A stretch of 51,522 nucleotides of DNA, taken from contig JAKSIK010000017.1 in the NCBI GenBank assembly GCA_024398835.1, positions 1-51,522 on the forward strand, in the 5' to 3' direction. This DNA is from Fibrobacter sp. GTDB lineage: Bacteria > Fibrobacterota > Fibrobacteria > Fibrobacterales > Fibrobacteraceae. The translations under genes were made by a program, and so were the position numbers. Below the pieces are notes generated by a model, which did no database searches, was not told the DNA's origin, and saw only the letters and a list, made by a program, of their open reading frames with translations. Positions 8,141-23,770 of this stretch are shown in pieces. Position 1 is the stretch's first letter. Each line of letters begins with the position of its first letter.

Positions 8141-9076
8141 CTACAGCGCGAGGATTTCTGCTTCGGAAAGACCTGAAATTTGGCAAATGTCAGCAACAGG
8201 AATCTTTTTAGTAAGCATTCCCTTGGCCATTTCCCTGGCCTTTGCCGAAGCAGCCTCTTCCACCTTCTGGTTGATTTCCTCGGCGAACTCCTCGAAGAAT
8301 CCTTCCTTCATGGCGTTATGGTCAAAAACAGCGTGGTACACTTTCCGATACTCCTGAAATTCCTCTCGGTTCAATCTAGATATTTTGCAACTCAAAAGCA
8401 AGGCCCTGAACTTCTCGCTGTCAATTTCCGGAGGCACTGTTTTCAGCTGGTCCAGATAACGGAACAAGAACAGCCATTTTTCTTCCTCCGTGGCAGGCAA
8501 CCGTGGCGGAACCTTGGAGAGCTCGATAACGGTGTAGTTGTAGCTATCCAAGAGACGCTTGTGGGTCTCGATATCCGTTGTCGTCAGGCGATGAATGGCC
8601 TTTCCGTCATCAAAAATTTTGTATCGGCTGAACGCAATGAGAAACGCGGGCTTCACCTCAAAATTCCAGTCTCCGGGATTGCCCTGGTCCGACACCATCT
8701 GGCTTGCGTAGTAACCCAGCCGCTTCATGAAGTTCGTCATCTTGCGAATCTGAACTTCAATTTCGATGAGCTCACCCTTGTCGTCTTCACAATGCAAATC
8801 AAAAATTGCGGTGCGGCTGATGCCACTGCCACTTGCGTTCTGCTCCACATTCCGTGTGCGGACAGATTTTATAGGGGAAACGAGTTGTGGTCCCAAAATG
8901 TCGTTCAGCATGGCCACAAGGGTCTTGCGGCTGGTTTCATTGTCCGGATTGAAAGCCTTCTTGAAGGTCAAATCCGTTAGGAGGCTTGCGTATGGGTGCG
9001 CATCTCCATCTTTCGCCAGGTATGGTTCGAGATTACTTGAAACGCATGTTTCGTTCTGTTTTTCGTTGTTTTGCAT
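8141..9076 (-). CDS. Rpn-family PD-(D/E)XK nuclease/transposase-like protein
   Basis: Protein of 311 aa of the Rpn (recombination-promoting nuclease)/PD-(D/E)XK nuclease family transposase group. Visible: LLTDLTFKKAFNP near the N-terminus, then the nuclease core FDLHCEDDKGELIEIEVQIRK with Asp and the E-x-Q motif, MKRLGYYASQMVSDQ, and a C-terminal helical tail AKGMLTKKIPVADICQISGLSEAEIL. Family members cut DNA and promote RecA-independent recombination; some act in defence. The start is supported by AGGAAG about seven bases upstream. It is a single-gene island between ung and the DUF4321 gene, flanked by direct repeats, which suggests gain by transfer. Confidence 0.85.
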   Translation of the reverse strand: MQNNEKQNETCVSSNLEPYLAKDGDAHPYASLLTDLTFKKAFNPDNETSRKTLVAMLNDILGPQLVSPIKSVRTRNVEQNASGSGISRTAIFDLHCEDDKGELIEIEVQIRKMTNFMKRLGYYASQMVSDQGNPGDWNFEVKPAFLIAFSRYKIFDDGKAIHRLTTTDIETHKRLLDSYNYTVIELSKVPPRLPATEEEKWLFLFRYLDQLKTVPPEIDSEKFRALLLSCKISRLNREEFQEYRKVYHAVFDHNAMKEGFFEEFAEEINQKVEEAASAKAREMAKGMLTKKIPVADICQISGLSEAEILAL

Positions 9077-9091
9077 TAAAACTTCCTTTTG

Positions 9092-9106
9092 CCGGGAATC
9101 GCCCGG
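9092..9106. other. Small hairpin upstream of the Rpn gene
   Basis: CCGGG-AATCG-CCCGG, 15 bases before the Rpn ATG on the minus strand, just upstream of the ribosome binding site. It could form in the 5' leader; its role is unknown. Confidence 0.35.
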
Positions 9107-9212
9107 TCGGCGGCAGACTCACATTTGAGCCCACAACCTTATAGACGCTTTTTTAGGGCAAAATTCACACAGAAAAATGAAAATATTTTCACTGGATGCC
9201 GTTGCCATACCC

Positions 9213-9270
9213 CCGCATGACTCGCGGGAGGGGAATTGCAGGGGGCCTACCCCAGCATGACTGTCGGGAG
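9213..9270. repeat. Interspersed repeat, copies B and C
   Basis: CCGCATGACTCGCGGGAG (9213-9230) and CAGCATGACTGTCGGGAG (9253-9270) are two direct copies, 40 bp apart, of the element also found at 8104-8121. The consensus is GCATGAC-N4-GGGAG. Copy B can fold (CCCGC/GCGGG). Copy C ends six bases before the -10 element of the next gene. Confidence 0.55.
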
Positions 9271-9276
9271 TTTTAC

Positions 9277-9284
9277 TATATTGC
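9277..9284 (+). promoter_or_regulatory. -10 element of the DUF4321 gene
   Basis: TATATTGC, with predicted transcription start near 9289 and the ATG at 9290, so essentially leaderless. No -35 box is recognised; repeat copy C occupies that region. Confidence 0.45.
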
Positions 9285-9289
9285 AAAAC

Positions 9290-9619
9290 ATGGCAAATCG
9301 GAATACTTTTGGACGTCTCGTCCTTTTCATCGTGCTCGGCCTCATCATCGGCGGAGTGCTTGGCGAAGCTCTGGGCCTTCTCTTCGGAGAACTGGGTGAA
9401 CTCATGAACGCTGGCGGCTACGACAACATCGTCCGCAACTTCTTCGTGGCATCCTTCGACCTGAATCTCGGCTTCCCCGGCGACAAGGCGCAACCTGTGA
9501 TTCTCGATTTGTACCTGATCAAACTCGCCCTGGGATTCGGTCTCAAGATTAACGTGGTGAGCGTCATCGGCATGATTATTTCCATCTACATTATGAAGTG
9601 GTCCGGAGGAAATCGTTAA
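9290..9619 (+). CDS. DUF4321 family small membrane protein
   Basis: Protein of 109 aa whose N-terminus is one hydrophobic helix rich in Gly (LVLFIVLGLIIGGVLGEALG), followed by a soluble segment and a second hydrophobic stretch (INVVSVIGMIISIYIMKW). This matches the DUF4321 pattern of two membrane segments; the function is unknown. The ATG at 9290 is preferred to an upstream frame extension that would run through the interspersed repeat. Its TAA overlaps the gatA start by one base, so the two are translationally coupled. Confidence 0.7.
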   Translation: MANRNTFGRLVLFIVLGLIIGGVLGEALGLLFGELGELMNAGGYDNIVRNFFVASFDLNLGFPGDKAQPVILDLYLIKLALGFGLKINVVSVIGMIISIYIMKWSGGNR

Positions 9620-11037
9620 TGGACTCGATTCAAGATTTACAGGCAAAGCTCGCCAGTGGCGCAGTTTCTGCCGAAGCTCTCGTACAAGATTCTCTAAAAA
9701 AGATTGATGCAACCAAGAATTTGAACGCCTACATTTCTGTTCTGAACGAACGGGCTCTGGACAAGGCGAAGGAAAGCGACAAGCGCCGCGCCGAAGGGAA
9801 ATCTCTTGGCGCTCTGGACGGCATTCCCGTGGCCATCAAGGACAACATGTGCCTGGAAGGTTCCCGCACTACGGCGGCTTCCAAGATTCTTGAAAATTTT
9901 GTGGCACCCTACACCGCTACCGCTGTCGAAAAGCTGGAAGCCGCAGGCGCCATCATCGTCGGAAAGACCAACATGGACGAATTCGCCATGGGTTCTTCCA
10001 GCGAAAGCTCTTACTTTGGCCCGGTGAAGAATCCTCTGGACGAATCCCGCGTGCCGGGCGGTTCCTCCGGCGGTTCGGCCGTAGCCGTTGCCAGTGGCAC
10101 GGTGCCCTGCGCACTGGGCTCCGATACCGGTGGATCTATCCGTCAGCCAGCCGCGTGCACAGGGGTTGTGGGCCTCAAGCCCACCTACGGCCGTGTGTCC
10201 CGCTACGGGCTCCTGGCCTACGCCAGCTCTCTCGATCAGATTGGCCCCTTCGGCACTAACGCCGCCGACTGCGCCACGCTCCTCAGCGCCATCTGCGGAA
10301 TCGACCCCCACGACAACACCACCAGCACCCGCCCCACGGAAGACTTTGGCGCCAAGCTGGATGCAGGCGTGAAGGGCAAGGTCGTCGGCGTTCCCAAGGA
10401 ATACTTCGGTGAAGGTCTGGACCCGGAATGCAAGGCAGCCATCGACGGCATGCTCAAGAAGATGGAAGCGGAAGGCGCCACACTCAAGGAAGTGAGCCTC
10501 CCCCACATCGGATTCGCCGTCTCCAGCTATTACATCATCGCCACCGCAGAAGCCAGTTCCAACCTGAGCCGCTACGACGGCGTACGCTACGGCTACCGCA
10601 GCAAGGACGCCCGCAAACTCTTCGACCTCTACGCAAAGTCCCGCAGCGAAGGCTTCGGCAAGGAAGTGCAGCGCCGCATTCTTCTGGGCAGTTACGTCCT
10701 TAGCGCAGGCTTCTACGACGCCTACTACGTGCAGGCGCAAAAGGTCCGCCGTCTCATCACCGACGACTTCACCAAGGCCTTCGAAAGCTGCGACGTCATC
10801 GCAAGCCCCACCATGCCTGGCCTTCCGCTCAAATGCGGCATGAACGAGAGCGACCCCATGGCCGTTTACCTCTCCGACATCTACACCGTGAGCCTGAACC
10901 TCTCCGGCCTCCCCGGCGTAAGCGTCCCCTGTGGAAAGGCGGGCGGACTCCCCGTTGGACTTCAGTGGATTGGCAAGCCCTTCCAGGAAGCAGACCTTCT
11001 CTCCGTTGCCGCCGCAACGGAAGCCCTGAACAAATAA
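9619..11037 (+). CDS. gatA: Asp-tRNA(Asn)/Glu-tRNA(Gln) amidotransferase subunit A
   Basis: Amidase subunit of 472 aa in GatCAB, which converts misacylated Glu-tRNA(Gln) (and often Asp-tRNA(Asn)) to the correct species with ammonia from glutamine. The amidase-signature catalytic triad is visible: Lys in GIPVAIKDN, the cis-Ser in VPGGSSGGSAVAV, and the nucleophile Ser in LGSDTGGSIRQPA. GLKPTYGRVSRYG and the C-terminal GLPVGLQWIGKPFQE also match. The start is set by GGAGGA about seven bases upstream and by the TAATG junction with the DUF4321 gene. gatB and gatC are not in the window. Confidence 0.96.
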   Translation: MDSIQDLQAKLASGAVSAEALVQDSLKKIDATKNLNAYISVLNERALDKAKESDKRRAEGKSLGALDGIPVAIKDNMCLEGSRTTAASKILENFVAPYTATAVEKLEAAGAIIVGKTNMDEFAMGSSSESSYFGPVKNPLDESRVPGGSSGGSAVAVASGTVPCALGSDTGGSIRQPAACTGVVGLKPTYGRVSRYGLLAYASSLDQIGPFGTNAADCATLLSAICGIDPHDNTTSTRPTEDFGAKLDAGVKGKVVGVPKEYFGEGLDPECKAAIDGMLKKMEAEGATLKEVSLPHIGFAVSSYYIIATAEASSNLSRYDGVRYGYRSKDARKLFDLYAKSRSEGFGKEVQRRILLGSYVLSAGFYDAYYVQAQKVRRLITDDFTKAFESCDVIASPTMPGLPLKCGMNESDPMAVYLSDIYTVSLNLSGLPGVSVPCGKAGGLPVGLQWIGKPFQEADLLSVAAATEALNK

Positions 11038-11046
11038 GGGGTTGGC

Positions 11047-11898
11047 TTGAAAGGCTTTTCGAAGGTTATAGCCGCGGCCCTGTTTTGTGCTGTAGCCGCT
11101 TTTGCGGAAGATGAAGTTCTGGCTCCGGCAGATTCCATGCCAGCGGAAACATCTCCAGCAGAAGTTGTCGAAGTTTCGTCTTCCTCCGCGGAAGAAGTTT
11201 CATCTTCATCCTCCGAGGAATCCTCTTCCTCGGAATATGACTTCTTCGCACGCAATCCTCTTGACGAAGCGCCTAGCGACACAGCCCTCGCAGACTCTGC
11301 GCTGGCAGATTCCTTAGCCGCAGACTCCCTCGCCTCATCCTCGTCAAGAGGCGAAGGCCTCGTCCTCTACGACGGCCAGAAGGACATGTCCTCCGACAGT
11401 CAGCCTCGTCGCAAGTATTCTCGGGACAATCCCATCTACCGCTATCAAGTTACCGCCGGGCTTCATTCCCCAAGCCGCGGCATCGTCTCTCTGGAATACA
11501 TCGTATTTCAGGAGGAGTTAAATGTAGGCGTCCACTTCACGGACTACACCGACGAACTTCTGCAAATCGGAGCCTCGGTCCAATACTATCCCATGGCAAT
11601 GCGCTACTTCTACTTCTTCCTCACCGCCGACTGGATGCATGGGGAATATGAGCGCGAGCGCCGCAACAGCCGCGGGAACTACGAGGATTACGACGAATCC
11701 GTCAACTACTGGCGAACGGTGGTCGGCATCGGTGGCGAAGTCCTCTTCATGGCTCACATGGGCCTCTACATCGAAGCGGGCTTTGAATTCTACGCCGGCG
11801 AAGGAGGCTACTACCTCCACATGAACAAGAACTCCGGCTACCTGGACAGCGACGACTTCAAGATACCCTACGGCGCAGGACTCCTGTTCCCGTTCTAA
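11047..11898 (+). CDS. Ser/Glu-rich envelope protein, hypothetical
   Basis: Protein of 283 aa, not recognised by family. It has a signal peptide (KGFSKVIAAALFCAVAAFA), then an acidic linker with Ser runs (VSSSSAEEVSSSSSEESSSS), an ALADSALADSLAADSLA repeat, and a C-terminal half of alternating aromatic/polar strands ending in PYGAGLLFPF. The terminal Phe and strand pattern suggest an outer-membrane beta-barrel. The start is TTG, with AAGGGG about nine bases upstream and no nearby ATG. It begins nine bases after gatA and probably shares its transcript. The Ser-run linker recurs in the lipoprotein at 18013. Confidence 0.65.
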   Translation: MKGFSKVIAAALFCAVAAFAEDEVLAPADSMPAETSPAEVVEVSSSSAEEVSSSSSEESSSSEYDFFARNPLDEAPSDTALADSALADSLAADSLASSSSRGEGLVLYDGQKDMSSDSQPRRKYSRDNPIYRYQVTAGLHSPSRGIVSLEYIVFQEELNVGVHFTDYTDELLQIGASVQYYPMAMRYFYFFLTADWMHGEYERERRNSRGNYEDYDESVNYWRTVVGIGGEVLFMAHMGLYIEAGFEFYAGEGGYYLHMNKNSGYLDSDDFKIPYGAGLLFPF

Positions 11899-11925
11899 TC
11901 GCCGCGCAGTCATCGTCCAAAGTAA

Positions 11926-11956
11926 AAAGACCTGCGATTTCTCGCAGGCCTTTCAA
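11926..11956. terminator. Bidirectional terminator between 11047 gene and guaB
   Basis: CCTGCGA (11931-11937) and TCGCAGG (11942-11948) pair around a 4-nt loop. On the minus strand the hairpin is followed by TCTTTTTACTTT, a good intrinsic terminator for guaB. On the plus strand it ends with CCTTTC and AATTTTT, a weaker terminator for the convergent gene. Confidence 0.75.
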
Positions 11957-12003
11957 ATTTTTGACGTTCTGAACGCAGTCAATTTCTGCGCCCCAAGCGC
12001 ATC

Positions 12004-13461
<1,458 letters not shown>

Positions 13462-13481
13462 TTACCTCTTTTTGCGTGGAA

Positions 13482-13510
13482 AGTATAGAAAAAGGTGAGA
13501 GCCGTGTCAA
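13482..13510 (-). promoter_or_regulatory. guaB promoter
   Basis: Minus strand: TTGACA (13510-13505), 17-nt spacer, TATACT (13487-13482). A textbook housekeeping promoter, with a normal leader containing AGAGGT. Confidence 0.8.
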
Positions 13511-13525
13511 AAGCAAAAAGGAAAA

Positions 13526-17974
<4,449 letters not shown>

Positions 17975-18012
17975 CCTAGGCTAAACCAGCGAACTTCGCC
18001 GTCCTCCAAATA

Positions 18013-19197
18013 CTACTCATCGTAAACAGGAGCGCCCCACTGTTTAGGAATGGTCGGAGAACTAGTTTCCGTGTGATTGAAAGTAAATCCACTTTCTGCC
18101 TTGAAATCAGAAACTCTTCCCTTTATACCAATAACAAGTCCGTCAGCCCTTGGGCCAGTAACCTCGGGAGCCGTTTTTACTTCTTCTATACCAAAGAAAA
18201 GAACGTCTCCGTAGATGTCCCACGTTCCCGTATTCTGTTCCACATTGCCATTACCGGCAAATAGTTGGTATTCTCCTGAAGGCTGCAAGTTCAAGTCCCA
18301 ATTTAATTTGGCAGATTCGTCATAAAAGCTCCACTCGCCCTGAATCTCTTTTGCCGCAATAGCCTTATAGGAGAAATCAGAATTCTTGCAGCTTGCATCG
18401 CCAATAGTGCTGAGATCAGAAGCTACCTTCACAGACCACATGGTGCGATCCGGACCAGAACGGAACTGCATCTTCATCAAAAGCAGTCCCCTATGAATAT
18501 CTGCATAACCCGCATTCCAGGAAATCGTATCTCCCCCGGCCACACGCTCCATAACATAACGACCCTTGTAGAAGCTATACACCGTAGTTGTGTCACCCGT
18601 TCCACAAGTAAAGCGTTTCCCATCCAATTTTTCCGCATCTGTAATAGCAGATTCATCCTTTTTCACCTGTTCTACCTTTGCAGGCTTAAAATCGCCACCA
18701 TCTACAGAATAAATGAGTTCCTCATCCTGAACGGCAAATTGCAGTTTAAACTTCAACTTTCCTTCTTGCAGTTGATTCAGAATAAACTTTTCATCATCAA
18801 CACCAATCATGGAAACAGCCAATGTATTCGCATTTACATCAATAAATCCATTATTGAAATTAGAGACTACCGCAACCTTCCCTGTATCTACCGGGGCCCC
18901 CACCACCCAGAAGGAGAACAGGCCCTGTTTGATACCCGTCGCCATATGCAGCGTTGCACCGTTCACTTCGATGACGTAGTATTTTCCCAAATCTTCCAAA
19001 GTGGCTGCACGAGCACCATCAGGCAAACCTAAATCGATAGAACTTGAAGATTCCCCTTCAGAGGAGGAAGACTCCTCCGACGACGAAAGGTCCTCGTCAA
19101 AATCGATGTTGGATTCCGAATTATTGCTGCTATCACCGCAAGCAACCAGCGCCAGGGACGCAACTAAACAACCTGTCCACAAAAAAGCTTTTTTCAT
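18013..19197 (-). CDS. Lipoprotein with Ser/Glu-rich linker
   Basis: Protein of 394 aa. Lipoprotein signal peptide MKKAFLWTGCLVASLALVAC with the lipobox LVAC, then a disordered acidic linker (SSSEESSSSEGESSSS), then about 330 residues I do not recognise. The globular part has two segments of similar layout (text TFCGTG-like RFTCGTGDTTTVYSFYKGRYV and GEWSFYDESAKLNWDLNLQ), suggesting lipocalin-like or beta-sandwich folds; this is inference. The ATG at 19197 is preferred to the GTG two codons upstream because AGAGGTG is correctly placed. It is anchored in the envelope and transcribed alone. Confidence 0.75.
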   Translation of the reverse strand: MKKAFLWTGCLVASLALVACGDSSNNSESNIDFDEDLSSSEESSSSEGESSSSIDLGLPDGARAATLEDLGKYYVIEVNGATLHMATGIKQGLFSFWVVGAPVDTGKVAVVSNFNNGFIDVNANTLAVSMIGVDDEKFILNQLQEGKLKFKLQFAVQDEELIYSVDGGDFKPAKVEQVKKDESAITDAEKLDGKRFTCGTGDTTTVYSFYKGRYVMERVAGGDTISWNAGYADIHRGLLLMKMQFRSGPDRTMWSVKVASDLSTIGDASCKNSDFSYKAIAAKEIQGEWSFYDESAKLNWDLNLQPSGEYQLFAGNGNVEQNTGTWDIYGDVLFFGIEEVKTAPEVTGPRADGLVIGIKGRVSDFKAESGFTFNHTETSSPTIPKQWGAPVYDE

Positions 19198-19341
19198 AAA
19201 CACCTCTTTTTCCTAAAAATACTCTCTATTTTCTAAAGCATTCCGAAAAACAGATAAAATTACAGTTTTTTCGCCAAAAACTTAAAGCTTTTACAAAAAA
19301 TTCTGCCCAAACGGGACAAAAATGGGAATTGGGAAAGTGGA
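19198..19341. other. AT-rich gap between dnaA and the lipoprotein gene
   Basis: 144 bp of A/T-rich sequence after the dnaA stop and before the lipoprotein start on the same strand. It should carry the lipoprotein promoter, but I cannot fix a -10 element. No hairpin clear enough to call a dnaA terminator. Confidence 0.3.
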
Positions 19342-20826
19342 TCAGGTTTCCAGCATGTAGCGAATATCGCTTACCCGGCGCGCCAAAGCCGCATCCTTAT
19401 CCATCTGCTTACCCAGCGAACGAATTGAGGCAATCACCGTGGCATAATCACGATTGAACATCGCCCCCACTTTCTGGAGGGATTCCGTTGTCATTTCGCG
19501 GCAAAGGAACATGGCAATCTTGCGCGGAAGACTAGCGCCCGCATCCTGACGCTTTGAAGAAAGCACCAGCAAATCCACATTAAAGTGCGACGCAACAGCC
19601 TCGGCAATGCTCTTCAAAGTCAGCGGGGCATCTTCCTCCCCATGCTGCGCACCCACGATCTGCTTTACAGATAGAAGCGTCAGTTCCGTTCCTCCCAAGG
19701 AATACACCGCACGGATTTGGCTAAGCAAGCCTTCCAGCAAGCGAACATTGCTACGGGGAGCCATAGAGAGGTAGCGGCAAATCTCTTCCCTATCCTTCTC
19801 CACAAAAGGAATCTTCTCAGACTTCATTTGCACAACGCCCATGCGCGTATTCAAATCCGGTTCATCCAGGCCCACCGCCACACAGCTTTCCAGAGGCGTC
19901 AACAGATTTTCCGTCAACCGCGGAATGGAAGAACTCTTAGGGAGTTGCTCGCCTTCGGCAAGCTTTTTGAAGGCGCTGGGATGTCTATCGCAAGAAAGCA
20001 CAACCTGCTTTCCGAGACTACGAAGTTTACGAATGAGATAAGCCAAACGCTTCTGGGTCTTGATTCCCTTCTCCAGCAGTTGCACATCGTCTATGAGGAG
20101 CACATCGCATTCCTCAAAGCGCTCATGGAAAAATGCCGTCAGTTCTTTGGCCTTATCGTGTGCGCCACGCTTGGCATTTTCCGCAATGGCCACATGGGCG
20201 CGCAAAAATTCATACGCCTGGCAGTACACCACCTTTAAATGCTTCTTGGTTGCCTGCAATTTTGCGGCAATGGCTTGCAACAAATGTGTTTTTCCAAGGC
20301 CGGAAGCTCCATAAACCAGCAAAGGATTCATGGCCATATCGCCAGGATTTTCCACCACCGTTTCGCAAGCGCGGAGTGCAGTAGAATTGCAACTGCCTTC
20401 CACAAAATTTTCAAAAGTATACCGAGAATACAGGCGATTCTCAAAAGCAGGATTCTTCTTGACTACCCCGGATGTTGCAGCGGCCTGCTTTGCCGCCTGA
20501 ATCACAACCTGAGGAATGCTCGCCGCTCCCAACTTCATTTCGGGAGCAGGTTCCGAGGCCATCAACAAACGAACGCGATAATCCTTAAATGCAGACCCAA
20601 GAACTTGAGCAAAAGTCCTACGCAATAATTCACCATAGTGACTGTCCAGCCATGTCTCACGGAACTTATCCGGAGCCGTCAAACAAGCATAGCCATCAAA
20701 AAAACCTTCGTAGCCAATGGCATCCAGAATCGTCAAGCCCCAATCGCTGCATTCCGAGCGAATAACCTGGAGCACCGACTCCCAGGGAGAAGCAACATCA
20801 TCTAATAAAGAAACCGTATCAACCAC
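19342..20826 (-). CDS. dnaA: Replication initiator DnaA (divergent)
   Basis: AAA+ protein of 494 aa. Domain I begins WESVLQVIRSECSDWG; domain III has Walker A YGASGLGKTHLLQ (about 172-184), Walker B DVLLIDDVQLLEKG (about 241-254) and sensor-like LSCDRHPS; domain IV ends with LSSKRQDAGASLPRKIAMFLC and the helix-turn-helix text FNRDYATVIASIRSLGKQM. The box VII region, usually SRFxWGL, reads TENLLTPLES, so the arginine finger appears missing, and GGRDHxTV has become FNRDYATV. It could be the true initiator in a divergent lineage or a DnaA paralogue. The start is GTG with GGTGG nearby. The gene faces an AT-rich, origin-like region. Confidence 0.85.
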   Translation of the reverse strand: MVDTVSLLDDVASPWESVLQVIRSECSDWGLTILDAIGYEGFFDGYACLTAPDKFRETWLDSHYGELLRRTFAQVLGSAFKDYRVRLLMASEPAPEMKLGAASIPQVVIQAAKQAAATSGVVKKNPAFENRLYSRYTFENFVEGSCNSTALRACETVVENPGDMAMNPLLVYGASGLGKTHLLQAIAAKLQATKKHLKVVYCQAYEFLRAHVAIAENAKRGAHDKAKELTAFFHERFEECDVLLIDDVQLLEKGIKTQKRLAYLIRKLRSLGKQVVLSCDRHPSAFKKLAEGEQLPKSSSIPRLTENLLTPLESCVAVGLDEPDLNTRMGVVQMKSEKIPFVEKDREEICRYLSMAPRSNVRLLEGLLSQIRAVYSLGGTELTLLSVKQIVGAQHGEEDAPLTLKSIAEAVASHFNVDLLVLSSKRQDAGASLPRKIAMFLCREMTTESLQKVGAMFNRDYATVIASIRSLGKQMDKDAALARRVSDIRYMLET

Positions 20827-21047
20827 AATCCACCAAAAACAATAAAGACAAAAAAAACATTTAGGGGTTTCAAAACTAATTAATGGAATAGAGGAAAAAA
20901 TCCATTTTTCAATAAATAATTTCTAGGCCCTTTTTTGGAGCAAAAAAGCCACTTTTCTTGTATACCCATTTTCTGTCCTTTTTTTTCCCGAAAAAGCCCC
21001 CTTTACTCACAGGTGAAATCAACTATTCTCCCTATGGTTTTCACATT

Positions 21048-21056
21048 TTATCCACA
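21048..21056 (+). promoter_or_regulatory. Consensus DnaA box
   Basis: TTATCCACA, a perfect match to the E. coli R-box consensus, about 220 bp upstream of the dnaA start. It could serve origin function or dnaA autoregulation. Confidence 0.65.
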
Positions 21057-21168
21057 GAAAAATTTTGAACAATCCCTTGACAAAAAATGAAGGGGTAGAA
21101 GATTCAAAATTCCCCGAAAAATGGCGATTTTAAGTCAAAAACAGCAATTTTCAAGTAAAAAAAGCGCG

Positions 21169-21194
21169 TAACTCATTGATAAATAACGAGTTAA
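21169..21194. repeat. 26-bp imperfect palindrome, copy 1
   Basis: Starts TAACTCATTGAT and ends AACGAGTTAA. It matches the element at 48473-48498 at 22 of 26 positions. Confidence 0.6.
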
Positions 21195-21337
21195 AATACT
21201 ACAAAATGCTTATTCTCAACATTTTCACAACAAACAAAATAATCTCTGTATTTTACACATTCACAAAACAGATTTTGATATTGATGGGGCAGATGTCAAT
21301 AATGTATATTATGAACAAATTCATTCAGGAGCATATC

Positions 21338-21649
21338 ATGATCCTCGTTACTACAGACTTTATTTCCGGAAAAGAATTGGAAACCCTGCAATTGGTAAAA
21401 GGAAGCGTTGTCGTATCAAAAAACGTTGTCCGCGATGTATTCGCTGGACTCAAGACGATTATCGGCGGAGAGCTGAAGGGATACACCGAACTTTTAAATG
21501 ACGCAAGGCGCATTGCTACAGAACGCATGATGGGAGAAGCAGTGATGATAGGCGCAGACGCTATTATCGAAGTGCGTTTCGTCACCTCCGAAATCATGGC
21601 CGCAGCTGCAGAAGTCACCGTATATGGAACTGCGGTAAAGTTCAGATAA
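21338..21649 (+). CDS. YbjQ-family (UPF0145) protein
   Basis: Protein of 103 aa in the YbjQ/heavy-metal-binding UPF0145 family. Visible: MILVTTDFISGKELETLQLVKG, GGELKGYTELLNDARRIATERM, EAVMIGADAIIEVRF and an end in VYGTAVKF. Members form pentamers; the function is not established. The upstream in-frame stretch is AT-rich and not protein-like. I use the ATG at 21338 because CAGGAG lies eight bases before it. It ends at a strong terminator shared with groEL. Confidence 0.85.
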   Translation: MILVTTDFISGKELETLQLVKGSVVVSKNVVRDVFAGLKTIIGGELKGYTELLNDARRIATERMMGEAVMIGADAIIEVRFVTSEIMAAAAEVTVYGTAVKFR

Positions 21650-21670
21650 ATTAACCGCAATTTGATATAC

Positions 21671-21701
21671 AAAAAGGGCAGCCTTGAAGGCCGCCCTTTT
21701 T
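21671..21701. terminator. Bidirectional terminator between the YbjQ gene and groEL
   Basis: AAAAAGGGC (21671-21679) and GCCCTTTTT (21693-21701) pair, with an inner GCC/GGC pair. A/T runs at both ends serve both convergent genes. Confidence 0.85.
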
Positions 21702-21721
21702 AATAGCTAAAGCTCAACCGA

Positions 21722-23395
<1,674 letters not shown>

Positions 23396-23402
23396 CTACA
23401 CA

Positions 23403-23684
23403 TTACAGTGTAGCGAAGATGTCGGATTCCTTGATGATGAGGTAAGATTCGCCATCCACAGTCACTTCGGTGCCGCTGTACTTGCCGTACAGAACCACGT
23501 CACCCACTTTGACTTCCATGGCGACCGTTTCGCCAGATTCGGTCTTGCGGCCGGGGCCCACTGCCACGACCTTACCCTGCATGGGCTTTTCCTTGGCGTT
23601 ATCCGGAATAAAGAGACCGGAAGAGGTCTTCTGTTCGGCTTCAGCCGGCTTTACAACGATTCGATCTGCTAAAGGCTTGATCAT
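23403..23684 (-). CDS. groES: Co-chaperonin GroES (Hsp10)
   Basis: Lid subunit of 93 aa. Visible: [32 protein letters not shown] with the mobile loop, [26 protein letters not shown] and a C-terminal [13 protein letters not shown]. The ATG at 23684 is preferred to an upstream extension of 42 codons because AGGAAAAAAAG precedes it and the length is normal. First gene of the groESL operon. Confidence 0.97.
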   Translation of the reverse strand: MIKPLADRIVVKPAEAEQKTSSGLFIPDNAKEKPMQGKVVAVGPGRKTESGETVAMEVKVGDVVLYGKYSGTEVTVDGESYLIIKESDIFATL

Positions 23685-23762
23685 CTTTTTTTCCTCATTT
23701 TGCGGACCCATAGGGCCCTTTTGTTTAAATAATGGTCCGGAATGGACTTTTTGTTTCCGCCG

Positions 23763-23770
23763 CAAAAATA
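23763..23770 (-). promoter_or_regulatory. groES -10 element
   Basis: On the minus strand TTGC-TATTTTTG, matching the local TGC-TATnTTTG type. It gives a leader of roughly 75 nt to groES. No good -35; the adjacent inverted repeat occupies that region. Confidence 0.55.

Larger units (their letters stand above)
20827..21337. other. Origin-like AT-rich intergenic region
   Basis: 511 bp without a convincing gene, strongly A/T rich with many homopolymer runs, between divergent dnaA and the YbjQ-type gene. It contains one perfect DnaA box, TTATCCACA, on the plus strand at 21048-21056. Partial matches are TTTTCACAA near 21212-21220 and TTTACACAT near 21252. A 26-bp imperfect palindrome lies at 21169-21194. 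Location next to dnaA and composition fit an origin of replication, but only one strong box makes this tentative. Confidence 0.45.

Noticed and set aside
8141..9076. Complete insertion sequence around the Rpn gene
   Set aside because: No terminal inverted repeats, and the direct repeats are not adjacent target duplications, so only a possible mobile origin is claimed.
21176..21337. N-terminal extension of the YbjQ-type protein
   Set aside because: Low-complexity AT-rich text, with a good ribosome site only before 21338.
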